The position numbers and the translations under genes were made by a program. The notes under the pieces are model-generated. The model was not told the origin of the DNA. It did no database searches and saw nothing but the letters and a program-made list of their open reading frames with translations. DNA of 64,000 nucleotides from Anarhynchus alexandrinus (Eukaryota > Chordata > Aves > Charadriiformes > Charadriidae): positions 5,114,239 through 5,178,238 of the forward strand of contig VUYV01000053.1 in the NCBI GenBank assembly GCA_008711295.1, in the 5' to 3' direction. Below are positions 11,701 to 24,084 of this stretch, piece by piece (the first letter of the stretch is position 1; each line of letters begins with the position of its first letter).

Positions 11701-14520
11701 CTTCTTAATTAATGAGGAAAATCCCTCATCAGAAAGATGAACAAAACTGAATAAAACTGAGTATGTTAACATTGTGAAAGGGAAAACTTCCCTGTACTTC
11801 TGTGGTCATTACTATTTGTGATCTGGAGGCAGGTAAGACTGTTGAAATAGGAACATTACTTTTAACATAAGTGAAAACTGGGGGAGTGGGATAATTCTTT
11901 CAAGAGCAGAGAAAAGCTTTTTTCCTTAACTAAAAATCATGGATTTTCTTCTCTATATTGGGATGGCTGGCAAGTAATTTTATATACCTATTTTTGACTG
12001 GGTTCACTTGGAGTGTAACTTATTTAGTTGCAAAATGTTTATATGGAAACATATAGTGGAACCTTTCTAGCTACTCTGAATTTCAATATAGTCTCGATGG
12101 CCTTCTTCCAGGACTGCTATGATCAGAAAAGGTCTATATTCTGAGTTTTACTGAGCATCTTCCTGAATTCAATTCCAGAATAATCACAGCGCTACTATGC
12201 TTTGAAAATAAATATTTGCATGGGGTTTAAGAAGTGTTTCAGGGACTGATATCTGGTGAAATTTCTCAGGCTATTGGCAGGACAGTTTGAGTAACTCTCT
12301 TAATGCAACGGTATGGTCATTTTTGCCCTCACAGGAATTATGACATGATTAGCCTGTTAAGAAGGCTGTGACAACACTAGGAAAAGTATTTCTTTGTTGT
12401 GGACCCTTCAAGAGTTAGAATATTCATCATTTTGCGAAAATACTCATTGTTGTTGGATTCACCAGAAAGTCTGGTCTTTTTTTGGTGTTACCCAATGTAT
12501 GTTTGATGGCATTTTTTAATTCTTCTGTGTGTATTGAGTGACTGCATGTGATTATTTTCCCATAAATTCCTTTTAAAATTATTTCCTTCTTTAAGTGGAT
12601 TTATCTCTATCAGTTCATAGCAAAGAATAATGTCTTATGTTTAGAAATAAGAGTATTCTGGGTGTAGAAATTGAATGCTTAGACTTGAGAAGGTTACCCT
12701 GGAACTGGCTGCTGGCCTAATGACCTTGTTCTGGTTGAATTCAAATTCCGTCGTTAGTAACAGACAGCGAATCGAGCAAACACAATAGAAATTTTCTTGA
12801 AGAAACAAGACAAGAAATGAACTGGAAGGACATATAGCTGCTCATGTTAGTCATTCTAGTGAAGGTGGTATTTAAATGATGACAGTCTTCCTTCTAAGTC
12901 TTATGATTTTTTCTAAGAGTACATTTACATTAGCTGTTTTACTTCAGGTGAAAAGTGCACTTTGGTTCTCACTTGCCCTGCTTTGGGTAGTAGTAAGGAA
13001 GTCCTGGAAGTGAAAGGTCCAACACATCCATGTGGGTATCAGGGCCTCAGAACGTGTTGCAGTCTACAGGTTTGCTCCTGGTGGGCTGCTTTTCTGTCTA
13101 ACATAGGTGAAGGTTGGAAAGCCAGGGGTGAATTTATAAGGACTAATAAAAGTCACCGCATGGGTACTAACTATCATACCTGATTCTCTCTGCTTAGTAA
13201 ATAACCTCTTTGAAAGACAGACATCTTTGTCAGTACACTTAGTTCTCTGTACCCAAAATACTCTTCAAAACTCACATTGCCAGCTGCGATGGATTGACTT
13301 TCTCTGTATAGTATTCCCTTTTGTGCCTCATAAAAGGAATGCAATATAAAGTGAGCTTCTAGTATTAACTTACCAAACGTGTTTTGTTTTGCTTCAAACA
13401 CCACCTACCTTGGTTTTACTTTCTTTATTTCCTTATCTCCATCTTATTGGATTTGTCTTTCATTAACATGTGTCTAAAATATATTTCTAAGTGAGCTTTG
13501 AAAAAAAACACCAACAACATATCATGGGAAAAACTTTGAATGCAAGGTTGATTTATTGCAATGTTTTTCATTGCCTAATTTCTGTGTAAGGTTGCTGCTG
13601 CAGGTACTGCAAAATTTTGCTGTGCATTGCCATGATGTTAAATGAAGACCTCAATAGCTGAATATAATTGAATATAAGCTGAATATAACTGCCCATAATG
13701 AGACTAATGGAAACAGGCAAACACTGGTGATACAAAACAGAAACAAAATTTTGGCTGAATAGAGCAGTAATTCCTTTAAGATTAGATGTTTTAAGCATTT
13801 AATGACCTCTAACTGCTGTCTACCTGACAAATATAATCTAGTGCTGGCTAGAGCTCTTGACCACCTTTGCTGTTTGTAATAAGGGAGGATCAATTCCTTC
13901 ATCCATAGGCACAGTGTGAGTTGTGGAATACGTCAGTGTCATTCAGGAAGCCCTTGCGATAAAGACTTTGACTAATAACTGGGATGGTGGGTGTAGAGAA
14001 TCTTAGCACTAAAATGTATCTATGGCCTTTTCTGCAAAGCAGAAATATTTGCTTACATTACATGATTGTTAGGAATATTTCCAGTCTGTTGGACTTTTCT
14101 GAGAATAATGGTGAGAGGTGAGCAGAATCAGTTTGTTCTACAGGAAAATGGTCAGTTTCTTTTTCTTGTCCAGCAATGCCAAAGGGTGAGAAGTTAGGTG
14201 CTTCTTAGTGGAGTGGTCTTCATCAAACAGAAGTCAGCGTAAGCCTAAGTTATCAGTCCTTTAACACAGAAACTTTTTGTAAGACCACACTGTGTATTTC
14301 AAAATGTTTACGTATGTATTCATATAGTCATGAGTATATGCATATACACGTATATATAACATTTTACCTTGGACTGGAGAAAATGAGCCCATAGCCATGT
14401 ATAGTACAAACAGGACAGATTTTAAGAGCAAAACTTCGTAAGATTGCAGTATCTTTTTAAAGTCAGAACTGCCACAGGCAGAAATGTCTCTCTTTGCTTT
14501 AGCTGAGGCCTTTGCAGTCC

Positions 14521-14575
14521 ATCATAGAATCATAGAATCATACACTGTTGGGCCTTGGAAATAGTCTGTCTGAAC
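14521..14575 (-). mobile_element. CR1 3'-terminal scrap, degenerate
   Basis: Two copies of the atcatagaat terminal repeat are followed by a diverged gttgggccttgga stretch in place of the usual ggttggaagggacc. Only the last few tens of bases of a CR1-like element remain. Divergence makes this one of the older insertions here. Confidence 0.6.
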
Positions 14576-15090
14576 CAGTTATTTATCTACTAATGTGTTA
14601 GGATAGCTGAAAAGTTGTGTTGGTGATATTTTTTTAAGTGGAGCTGATTCGTGATAGGAAATGAGATGCCAGTCACCTATGTCATTCAGTTCTTTATAAC
14701 ACTTCTTTCTTGCCTGCATTGATCAGCAATTAAGATACCAGTATTAGAATTCATGGCTAAGTCTGCTGAGACCAAGCGAGTCATGCTGGCCATTCCCCTA
14801 TTTTGAGTGTGTACAGACTAAGTTTGTTTAGAAGATTTTCTTCCCAACCAGCTCTAGAAGTTCTTTGGAAAAGGAAATACAATAATAGACTCTAAAATGA
14901 TCATAAGGATTGAAAGCACACAGACCAGACTCTCACAAAAATACCAAATTTGAAGGCTTGATAAATAATATTTTAGGCCTATTGAAGCCATCAATAATTT
15001 TATATTTTCAGAACTGAAAAACTAGTACTTCATTCAGATTTGGGTTTGAAAATTCAGTTTGGACGTAAAATGGATTATTTTTTTTTTCTT
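14576..15090. other. Unique DNA between CR1 fragments
   Basis: About 500 bases of AT-rich sequence with no long open frame and no recognised element. It ends in a short T-rich run just before the next CR1 terminus. Confidence 0.65.
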
Positions 15091-15427
15091 GAATCATAGA
15101 ATGGTTTAGGTTGGAAGGGACCTTGAAGATCATCTAGTTCCAACCCCCCTGCCATAGGCAGGGACACCTCCCACTAGACCAGGTTGCTCAAAGCCCCATC
15201 CAGCCTGGCCTTAAACACCTCCAGGGATGGAGCTTCCACAACTTCTCTGGGCAACCTGTTCCAGTGCCTCACCACCCTCATAGTGAAACATTTCCTGATA
15301 CCTAATCTAAATCTACCCTCTTCCAGTTTGAAGCCATTCCCCCTTGTCCTATGACTACATGCCTTTGTAAAAAGTCCCTCTCCAGCTTTCTTGTAGGCTC
15401 CCTTTAGGTACTGGAAGGACGCTATAA
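15091..15427 (-). mobile_element. CR1 LINE 3' fragment, minus strand
   Basis: It begins gaatcatagaatggtttag and follows the same sequence as the 7115-7850 copy very closely, including aaacacctccagggatgga and cttccagtttgaagccattc. It breaks off after ctggaaggac near 15427. It contains the 3' region and only the extreme end of the coding part. High similarity to the first copy indicates the same subfamily. Confidence 0.95.
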
Positions 15428-15467
15428 TAGAACAGAATCTAAGAATATCTCAAGATAAGCTAAGAAT
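15428..15467. repeat. Partial duplicate of a CR1 terminus
   Basis: The bases at 15434-15454 (agaatctaag then aatatctcaag) match the start of the next CR1 fragment at 15468-15488 (agaatcatag then aatatctcaat) with few mismatches. The two lie 34 bp apart in the same orientation. This looks like a tandem duplication of the element end or an abortive second terminus. Confidence 0.6.
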
Positions 15468-15585
15468 AGAATCATAGAATATCTCAATTTGGAAGGGACC
15501 CATAAAGATCATTGAGCCTAACTCCCTTCTTCTCTCAGGACTACCTAAAACTAAACAATACGACTAAGACCATTGTCCAGATTTA
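15468..15585 (-). mobile_element. CR1 LINE 3' fragment of a different subfamily
   Basis: It begins agaatcatagaatatctcaa and continues tttggaagggacccataaag and gactacctaaaactaaac, which is a CR1 3' end of a subfamily distinct from the neighbouring 15091-15427 copy. It fades near 15585. Two unlike CR1 ends in the same orientation lie within 40 bp of each other. Confidence 0.85.
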
Positions 15586-18500
15586 GCTGTAGTTCTAAAT
15601 GACTGCATGCTCTAAGTTGTCAGTGAAATGCTAAGCATCACACTTTGTTCCAAGTGAAATTCTTGCATGTGTTTGTGTGTAGCCTGCGGTTTAACATGCT
15701 GTCCAGAGATGGAAGCTGCTTGCTTTGACAAGGTCAGGTTGGAAAGGTGGCCACATTCCCTGAATAAGAAACCCAGAAGGCCCAGGGCATGCAGTTTCAT
15801 TAGACAGTGCAGGACTCCCTTCTCACAGAAAAGGATGGAGAATGAATGCTATAGAATTTAAAATAACTATTTCAGTTCTTCTGTAGCCTGGAAAATGTTA
15901 CTCTTGGGCAGTATTCTGTTAATGACCACTATCGGGCCAGATGTTCAGCACATGTAAATTAGTGTATTTCCATTGACTTCAGTGGAACCAGGCCAGCTTA
16001 CGCCACCTGAGAATCTGCCCCCTCAGCTTGCTTTCTAAACCAGTAGTGATTTTTAGATACGGAGATGCAGTATTATCTGTCATGGTTCCAGTTTCCAGCA
16101 GAGGGGAAAAAGAAAATTAATGTTTTTATTTACCTCATCAAGGTAAGAACAGATTAAACTGTGATAAAGAATCAAAGTAATTAAAATAATCAAATTTAAT
16201 AATGCTAAATGTAGCAGACTTGTTTTGTTTTGCAGTGGGTATTTTCTTTGTCAAAACAAAACTTCATAATTTCTAGATGGCCAGGTAGTTCTCAAAGATT
16301 CTGATATCACTTAGGCCAGTGGAGTGGAATAAAGTGAACATACTAAAGTGAAAAAGATCCCAAACTTTTGTGGCTTGTTGTTGAGGTGTTTTTTTTAAAC
16401 TAAGACAGACTCATGCAGGGGCTCTAAGAAATGGGACCAGCTCTGTGAACTGGGTGCATTCCTTCTGCCTTTCTATTCTGCTCCCATTCAGCACTTATAA
16501 TGGTAATGAAGCCTAATTACAAATGCATGTGACTGCCTGTTGTAATCTGTCAGTGTGTTTCTGAAAAACCTTGTGCCAGTTCAGTATTGGTCATTAGATA
16601 ATAAGGATTGATAAAACGTAAGGGGCAAAATGTTAAAAATGCTACTATCGATTAGAACGCACCTTAATAATGAAACCATGGGCCTGGGGACGAAAGCCAT
16701 GGATCATTTTGACAATTCGGCCTTAGATTGTGGATGAGACAGAGTGGGGACAATTAATCCCTCAGAGCCACAAATCACAAATAAAGTAGTTGCAGCTCAT
16801 TACAACCTGACCTTGCTAAACGGCCTTGAAAACATAAGTGACCTTCTAGTATTTGAAAAGATTACAAAGCTCTATTGAGAAATATCTTTTTTTTTTTTTT
16901 TTTATGTTTGGGAACCACGGGACTTAATTTTAACAGAACTATCTTGATGAAAGAAGCTTTTAACTTCACCATGTTTCATGAAGCATATTGCTAGCATCTC
17001 ATGGAACTGATGGCAATACTATAGGGGAATGTTCCGGAAAGATGTTAAAAGTCAAAAGTCTTGCTCTGTGCAATTAATCAGTGGAAGATTGTGCTACAAT
17101 AGCTTTGAAGAGACAATAGTTTCAATGAACTATCTAGTAATTCCAGTTAGAGCTTTTATAAATGATCTGGCATTATTGGAGCATTGCATAATTACAGGAA
17201 AACATACTCCTTTGTGCATTGCAGCCAAGTCCAATCCCAAAACTTGGGAATATGTTTAGCAAAGTATTTAATGAACTCTCCTCATGTTCCCACCATAAGT
17301 GGGAATGAGGAGAAGGCATGTATTTTGCATTTCTGTCCATTCACATGCACCGCAGATGTTCTTTGGCTGAGTCATGGCTTGAATGGCTTGTCATGGGCTA
17401 GTGCATATGGAAATCACAAAGTATTAAGCTAGCTTATTGCCTGACTAATCAAAGATCCCATGATAAATAGCTAGATTCACATCCCGAAATATTTTGTTTA
17501 GAGCTGTACTCAAAAAACTGAGTTTCTAATGAAATAGTCTACCTTAATTTCGTCCTTAACATTGAGTCAGGCTCAGCTCTTACATCTTCTTCCCACTGAC
17601 TATGGTAGATGGAGACATTCCTTCAGCTCATTCCCGAGAAGAGGTAATGGCCACAATCCCTGATGTTGTCTTAACTGTGCAATTTGTTTGCAGTGCTAAC
17701 TGATTTTGTTGTGCTTTGAACTAGGCCCATGTGTGACTCTTTGCTTATTACTCTTCCTTTCAATGTATCTGAACGCCTTTGTTACACGTGAAATTAAGCC
17801 TCTCCCTGAGTACTGCATCCCCTCCACTAGAAAAATGCAGTTTCCCTTAAGACCCCACTTCACTGTAAATACAAGAGACTTGTAGCTTTCCATGACGATC
17901 AACGGCTTTTGCCTATTCTGGACAAGAGATAGGGTCCGCTGTAGCGCTGAGGGCTGCTCATTAAGAATGCTCTACCTGCACACCTCATAGTTGTTGTAAG
18001 AGAGATGCAACTAGCATGACTTCAGTGATGGCTGTGTGGCTGCGGGGTATGGAGAGAACAGCTCCCATTTCTTTGGTGTTTAGGCAAAAGCATCAAGTAT
18101 CTTATGGTACTGTGGAACCACTACAATAGATCACAGATCTACTGAAGCATGCTGAGTCTAAGAAATGGCACTGGATAGATTTTTTTTTTTTCTGCAAAAG
18201 CGGAGTTTTCAAGATAGGCCTAAAATGCAGCCCCATGTACAGGATGTAGCAAAAAACCTCTACCGAATGTATCATGAGCACAAATTAGTAAATGGTTTCA
18301 GTACACTCTCTGTGTAGGGATCAAGGTGAAGGCATCTCCATGCTGCTGCTAGAAGAACTGTGAGAACCCACTCTCACAGGAGCTGGATTTGGGTACAGCT
18401 TCCAGAACTGAACTTCAGCCATGGTAGACCTCTTTCCTTGAGGCTGGGCTTGGATGACAGTGCTTTCTGCATTAGGAGTGACAGAGAGAAGGCTGTGTGG

Positions 18501-21378
18501 TCTCACCCTATGTAATACATTGATATCAGCTCTCTGCCTCTCTTACCAGTCTGGAAGACAGGTGAAAATAATGGTTTCCTCTGAAGTTCAATTTGCTAAT
18601 TTCACAGTGACAGCCAGGGAAAAACTCAGCCTATCCCCTAGATGTAGCAGAGTTACTGGTTCTGGTCAGAAAGCATTGAGGCATTTTCAACAGCTCAATG
18701 GCTGAGCAGTCCTACTTTTTAACACTTCATCTCCTGATCTTCCAGTGAGCAATTCCAACTGCTTTCCAGAGACTTCTCCTGAAGAGCTTCAGCTGTAGTA
18801 AAGTTCTCGTAACAGTGATAGTCATGGTCATGCATTTGTAGGTATGCACAGCAGGGCACGACACAGCTCAATTACTGGAAGTAGGATTGGGAATCAACAG
18901 GAGTAAAATGATTCCTTGTAAGATAAAATTATTGAAACATTTATTAATGGTACAGCAAGATGCTGCAGGTAATCCTGTATAGAAGTGTGTGACCAGGACA
19001 AGTAGAGGTATTACTTTGACACTTCAAATTTTTCTTTTTGAGTGGGGATTTAAACAGAGTTTCTGTTGTCATCAAAGGTGATTTGAGAATCAAAACAAGC
19101 TTCCTTTACCTTTCTTACTTAGTAGCTCCACTTAGTGGCTAACCGGATAAAACACCGTTTCCTTTAGCGTCTGTGTTACCTGGTGCTATTGTGCGCATTG
19201 CTCTTTCCCTCAACCCTCCTGTCTTCTGCAGACACATGGCGCTGCTGAATACTGCAGTACCGTCAAAGACTGAGAAGTGCACTAACTGCAGAGCGGAAAA
19301 AAATCCCTGCTGATTCTCTGCTGAACTGAGTTATCCTTGTATCAAACCTTATGTCTATGAATGTATCTGTATCAAGTTCTTGTGTAGTTCTAGTTTCCTT
19401 TGCAAATTCGCAGGTCGTATGGAGCACCGAATCATAGCAGCTCAGCACGCAGACTTCCACCTTCATGGACAATGCTCTTTCTGCTTGCATTCAGTCCGGC
19501 CTCCTCTGCAGGCTTTCCGCTGTTTGAATCCTCATTGTGCTTCATTCGATTTCTGGCTTCCAGGGATGAATTTGTCTCCCTGTATACCGCATTTACTGGG
19601 GAATCTGATTTTTAGGCATGCTTGAAGAATACTGAGGGGGCCAAATTCTTCAGAGGAGCAGAGATTTTCTGGTTTCAGTAAGGTGACATGTTAATTTGTT
19701 CATATGAAAGCCTGAAGTACTACTTCAAAGCGAAAAGTAGAAATCATTGAAGTAGCTGAGGAATTTTGGTGTTTCCAACATGTGGAAGGGGTAGAGAAAT
19801 GATTTTGACATGCATAGAAGTGGACATAGATATCACATCCTAAGTATTTACTTAATTTCTCCAAGCAGGCAAACTCCTAATAGCTTTCCTTAAGAAAAGG
19901 TTGTTTTGGAGAATGGAGTTAGTGTTGTAGGTGTACATTACACATTTGTATGTATACTCTGCCTATGCACTAAGCATAGCTGTATATAGCTTGCTTTCTA
20001 ATACAGGAAACGTTCAGAATACGGGCTGTGAATATATAAAATATTTGGTCATTATGGAGGCTCTCTAATTACTCTGTAAGTTACTGTAATGAAAATGAAT
20101 GACCTTTTCCTTTGTATTTAAGCACTTGGCTCTCTTGTAGTGTGATGAAATAGCAAGGTAAGAAGAAGAAGTGGCTGCCAGGTCCAGTTGTGTAACCATG
20201 CTAGTTGCTGTCTGGATCATAGTGTCTCAGAGGAGCAGAGGGCTCACTGGAGGTAGCTTCCCTGGCCAGCTATGGGACCTTGCTGGGTAGGTGAGAGGGA
20301 GAATGAATAGATACACTGGGAAAGGGCAAGTACAATTCTAGTAGGCAGATCCTAGGATTGAAGCGGGGCCTGTTTCTGGGGCACGCATTTGACATACAGA
20401 AAATTTCCATTATTTAGCTGCAGCTTTTTTGTCTGTCTTATTTGGCGAAGATCACATCATTGTGCTTAGCTGCTTTTCTCAATGCATAAGGTCTGTTTCT
20501 GCACAGAAGCTTCACTGCTTCATTTCGTTTAGCTCCTTGTATGAATCAGCATTGTTAATTCTGCTTTCCAATCACTGTAGCATGCTCCAGCACTTGTGCA
20601 AGTGGAGTCTTGATTTAGCACAGGTCTTTCACCATAAATAGTGGCCTGAATGCTCTTGAGAATTCACGTCTTATTTTCTGCAGGTTTTCCTCTTCACTTA
20701 GCACTGTCCCACCAATGGCCATCCCATCTGAGCAGCTGATATCTTGGCTTCTTGTGGCCCAGGCAGCTGCTGCAGCTGTGTCCGCCTCTCTCAGAGACTG
20801 AATAGCTGGTACTTGCTGTATGCATTTGCCTGTCGCTACGGCAGCTGTCATTTTTATACTCGGAAGCAGGGCTGTGTGGGGTCTCTCTAGTGGGTTTCTT
20901 GAGCATCTCAGATACATGCCTAAATACCAGCAATCAGCTGGCTGCAGAGTAAACACTTGCATAATCTAGGTCTTTGTATCTACAGAAGTAACCTGGTTTC
21001 CCTTCATTTCTGATAACTGAAATTAGTTCATATTTGTGACATGAGTTCCCAAGTATCCATGTCCAATGTTCTTCGCTACTTAGAAGTCCAATAACGTTTT
21101 TCACAGTGCAAGCCAAAGGTGGTGCTTGGGCTCCCTTTGAGTTGGTATATTGGTGCATTGACCTGCATATTGGATTGATGTGATGAACCACATGGATCTC
21201 AGGCCAGGTCTAAGTCATATCTAATATAAGTTCTTGGTACCTAGCTTAGGTACTTTGTAAATCTATAAATGTATTTACAAGTTTCCCCCACCCTGTTTAT
21301 ATGTGCAATAAAAGAAGCTAATGGGATAACCGTTAATATTGTCATAAGTGACCTATTTCAAAACGTTACTTAGAGTTT
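15586..21378. other. Unique non-genic DNA
   Basis: Only short open frames are present, none with protein-like composition that I trust. The stretch contains a 17-base T run at 16887-16903 and a block near 16.6-16.85 kb with retained CpG and homeobox-type motifs, listed separately. No mobile element is recognised. Confidence 0.65.
16575..16850. promoter_or_regulatory. Candidate regulatory element (homeobox motifs, retained CpG)
   Basis: Within AT-rich, CpG-poor DNA this block keeps several CpG (in aaacgtaag, tatcgatta, aacgcacc, gacgaaag, ttcggcc and aacggcc). It contains atcgatta, matching ONECUT/CUX-type sites, and caattaatccc, which combines a TAAT core with the TAATCC form used by OTX/PITX factors. 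These are sequence observations; enhancer activity is inference and conservation cannot be tested here. Confidence 0.3.
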
Positions 21379-21403
21379 ATTTCAGCACTGTCTGTGCTGA
21401 AAT
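21379..21403. other. Perfect 10-bp inverted repeat, 5-nt loop
   Basis: The arms atttcagcac and gtgctgaaat flank the loop tgtct. Transcribed in either direction it would form a 10-bp stem. It is too short for a microRNA precursor, and no longer pairing extends from it. Confidence 0.85.
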
Positions 21404-21939
21404 TTTCTATGCTGGATGCCTGCATCAGCCCACTTCTGTCTGTTTGAAATTTGTTTTTAAAAAAAAAGTTCCTATTCTTTACAGAAAAAAGTAAGGCATG
21501 CTACACTTTGTGTGTTCTTGTATATGTTTGATAAAGTCCATCACACTGTTCTTTAGCCTCAATCTAAAAATTTTGTGGGATCATTATCTTTTGCTATTCT
21601 AGTGAAAATCCATTAGGTAAAAGACTGAAAAATCTGTTTTTTCACTTGATCGGTAGACATTTGGTAGTAGCTGAATTCCCTGAAGTTATTGTCCGTACAG
21701 CACATGCCAAGCACAGTATTGCAGGGGTTGAGCAAAATCTTGTTGGGGATTACTTTTCCTAGATTTATAGGCTACTGTGGTATCAAGTGATGGAAGTTCA
21801 AGTGTATGCCTACCTGGTGCAGTGCAAGTGCGGCTGGGGATGAGGCAAGGAATTCAGCTCTCTGCTCTGAGTGCAGTGCAGGCCAGCAAGGCCGAAAGCA
21901 AAGAGGTGCTCTTGGGGTTTCAGGGTTCTCTTTACTGTT

Positions 21940-22215
21940 GCTCAGACAGAGGAGGAGGAAAATAAATGCAGAGCTGAGGAGCTGTAAAAGGACTTGGCTA
22001 GGACTGATACCTAAAAGTGAGCAAGGAAGGACTCATGCAGAAATAAGGATAGGAAATGCTGCCATTGGCATAAGAGATGACAGGAAAATTGGAGGAGTGT
22101 GGATATGGGTTGGGGTAGGAGACAGAAAGAAAAGAGGTAGGATTGGGAACCTGAAGGTAATGTGTAGGAGAGAGACGGGAACTGACAAATAGGGGTAAGA
22201 AGAGGAGTAAATGCT
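21940..22215 (+). repeat. Purine-rich strand-asymmetric tract
   Basis: The plus strand is dominated by A and G over about 275 bases (for example gaggaggaaaataaatgcag and gacagaaagaaaagaggtag). The asymmetry clears stop codons on the opposite strand and explains the overlapping open frames seen in this interval, so they should not be read as genes. Confidence 0.7.
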
Positions 22216-23164
22216 GCTAGGGTTAATCTGAACAAGCCATGAAGTACAGTGTTAAATAGAAGGCCAGGATGGGAAACTTGGACTGGAGGAGTTTAGGGTT
22301 GCATTTGCAAAAATGTTGGCATAAGGCAAGGACTGGGGGTGGGAAAGAACATGAGAGAAAAATATTTGCAATGGAAAGTCGTAGATGGTGACCAAAGGCC
22401 ATTTGTCTCTAGACCTGAGAGGGAAAGCCAAGATACGTAGCACCCCGCGTTCCTGTGCTGCAGCAGGTCCCTGGGAAACCTGGGTCTCTCAGCCCTCCCT
22501 TCAGCCTGCTTTGTGTGCAAGTTACCTTTGCTTTTACCACTCACATGGCCAAAGCTTCTGCTATGGACCATGAAGCACCAGTGCTGTTTTTTCAGTATCA
22601 GTGCCATTCCATACAATAGATTTTTTTTTTTCAGGCTTTCTTTTTCTCTCCCCTTGTGTATTTTTTTTAACAACCTATGATATTATAGATAAAAGGGCAC
22701 AAAACCACGAACGTCGCAATAAAACCAAGCACTAAAAGAAAAAAAGAATAATGCTGTCCATGAAGCCTTAATTGGGCCCCCTTGTGTGTATACATTTTGA
22801 TACTGTCTCTAATTACATGGTCACACACTGCTTTTTCCCATGGACCCCTGCATTGTTCTGTGCACTAAGTAGAAGGTGTTTGCTGAATGAGTACGGCTTT
22901 AAGTTGTTTTATTCTCACTGTGGCTTGGGTAGTCCCAGGCTTGCCTTACTGTATATTGCCAAGACCAAGACTGAGCACAGAATTACTAATTTCCTTGAGA
23001 GTTTTTCATTACTACCTGTTTTGCAAACGATAACATTTATTTTCAAAATGTACTTGCTCTGACATGAGTGGTAGGGCTCTCCTACTCCTGCACGTGGAAA
23101 AGGGGGATGCAAGGTGGTTGAGTCTGAGATAGCAGGGGGCTGATGTTTTCCTGGCTCTCCACAG

Positions 23165-23317
23165 TGTAAGTCGTGCTATGTGTTCAAACCAGGCTGCCCA
23201 CTGACTCTGGTTTGCGGCTGATGGGTGCAATCTTCTGTGATACGGACCTCTTGCTCGGGTACTCTTTCTCAGGACACAGGAAGTGAAGATAGTGCAAATA
23301 ATGAATGCTAAGAAAAG
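23165..23317 (+). ncRNA. Candidate non-coding exon
   Basis: A strong acceptor (gttttcctggctctccacag) precedes 153 bases that end at a strong donor (AAAAG then gtaagc). All three frames contain stops, so if transcribed it would be a non-coding or untranslated exon. A second acceptor inside (ctctttctcag) would give a 45-base exon, 23273-23317, open in one frame. No partner exon was identified. Confidence 0.25.
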
Positions 23318-24042
23318 GTAAGCGCAAATGACTTGCCTGAGGTTTTGTAGGAACCAGTGGTGAAGACTAGCTGTAATCTGCAAGGGCAGAGCTAAAGAGA
23401 GTTAACCCTGCAACAGTACATTCCCTGGCCTGGTCCCTTGCCTTATTTATCTCTCATTTCCTGGTCTCTGCAATGAACGAATTAAGATTGTGTAGGCAGG
23501 CAGTCTCCTTCGCTGCTCAGGACAAATTCAAGGTATTGGTTTGGGATGAATGGTGACAGGATCATCTGGGGAACAGGTCATCATACAGTCAAACAGTGTA
23601 TCATCTTGGACATGCACAGGGTGGGCTGAATTAAGATTGTGCAGAGGATCTTAATTACGACATCTTAAAACTTGTGAGTGCTTTGCTTTGCAACCTTAAT
23701 GTACTTCTAATGTAGTTTGCGTGTACATGTTTTTAATATATATTGTTTTTTCACTTATGAAAAGATGCTAACAGGCTGCACTCTTCAAATACTTTTATAA
23801 AAATTCTGAGTTTAGCTTTCTGAACAGGTTTTTGAAATCAATACAGAGAGCCGCTAACAGGAGGTAAACTACAAACCACAAACACTTTCAATAGGATAGC
23901 TCTTTTTATATAACATTTGATATCATTTTCACAGCATGATCTCTACTTTCATACTGTGATAGCTTTTACCTGGAGTTTAGATGATTCATTTTTGTAGTGG
24001 ATACTTAACTTTTATATGAGGAAAATGCAAGAGAAGCCAGCA

Positions 24043-24084
24043 CAGCATTAAATGAACTATAGTTGCAGCATTAAATGAACTACA
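24043..24084. repeat. 23-bp near-perfect tandem duplication
   Basis: The unit starting cagcattaaatgaactatag is followed directly, 23 bp later, by cagcattaaatgaactacag. The second copy is incomplete. It is a local slippage duplication. Confidence 0.9.

Larger units (their letters stand above)
7851..14520. other. Unique AT-rich non-genic DNA with one long ORF
   Basis: Apart from the segments listed at 8045-8114, 8257-8757 and 8565-8635, I see only short open frames. A run of 14 A lies at 10876-10889, a small triplicated gaatataa motif at about 13657-13688, and an AT/GT-alternating stretch at about 14311-14360. No RNA gene or mobile element is recognised. Confidence 0.65.
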
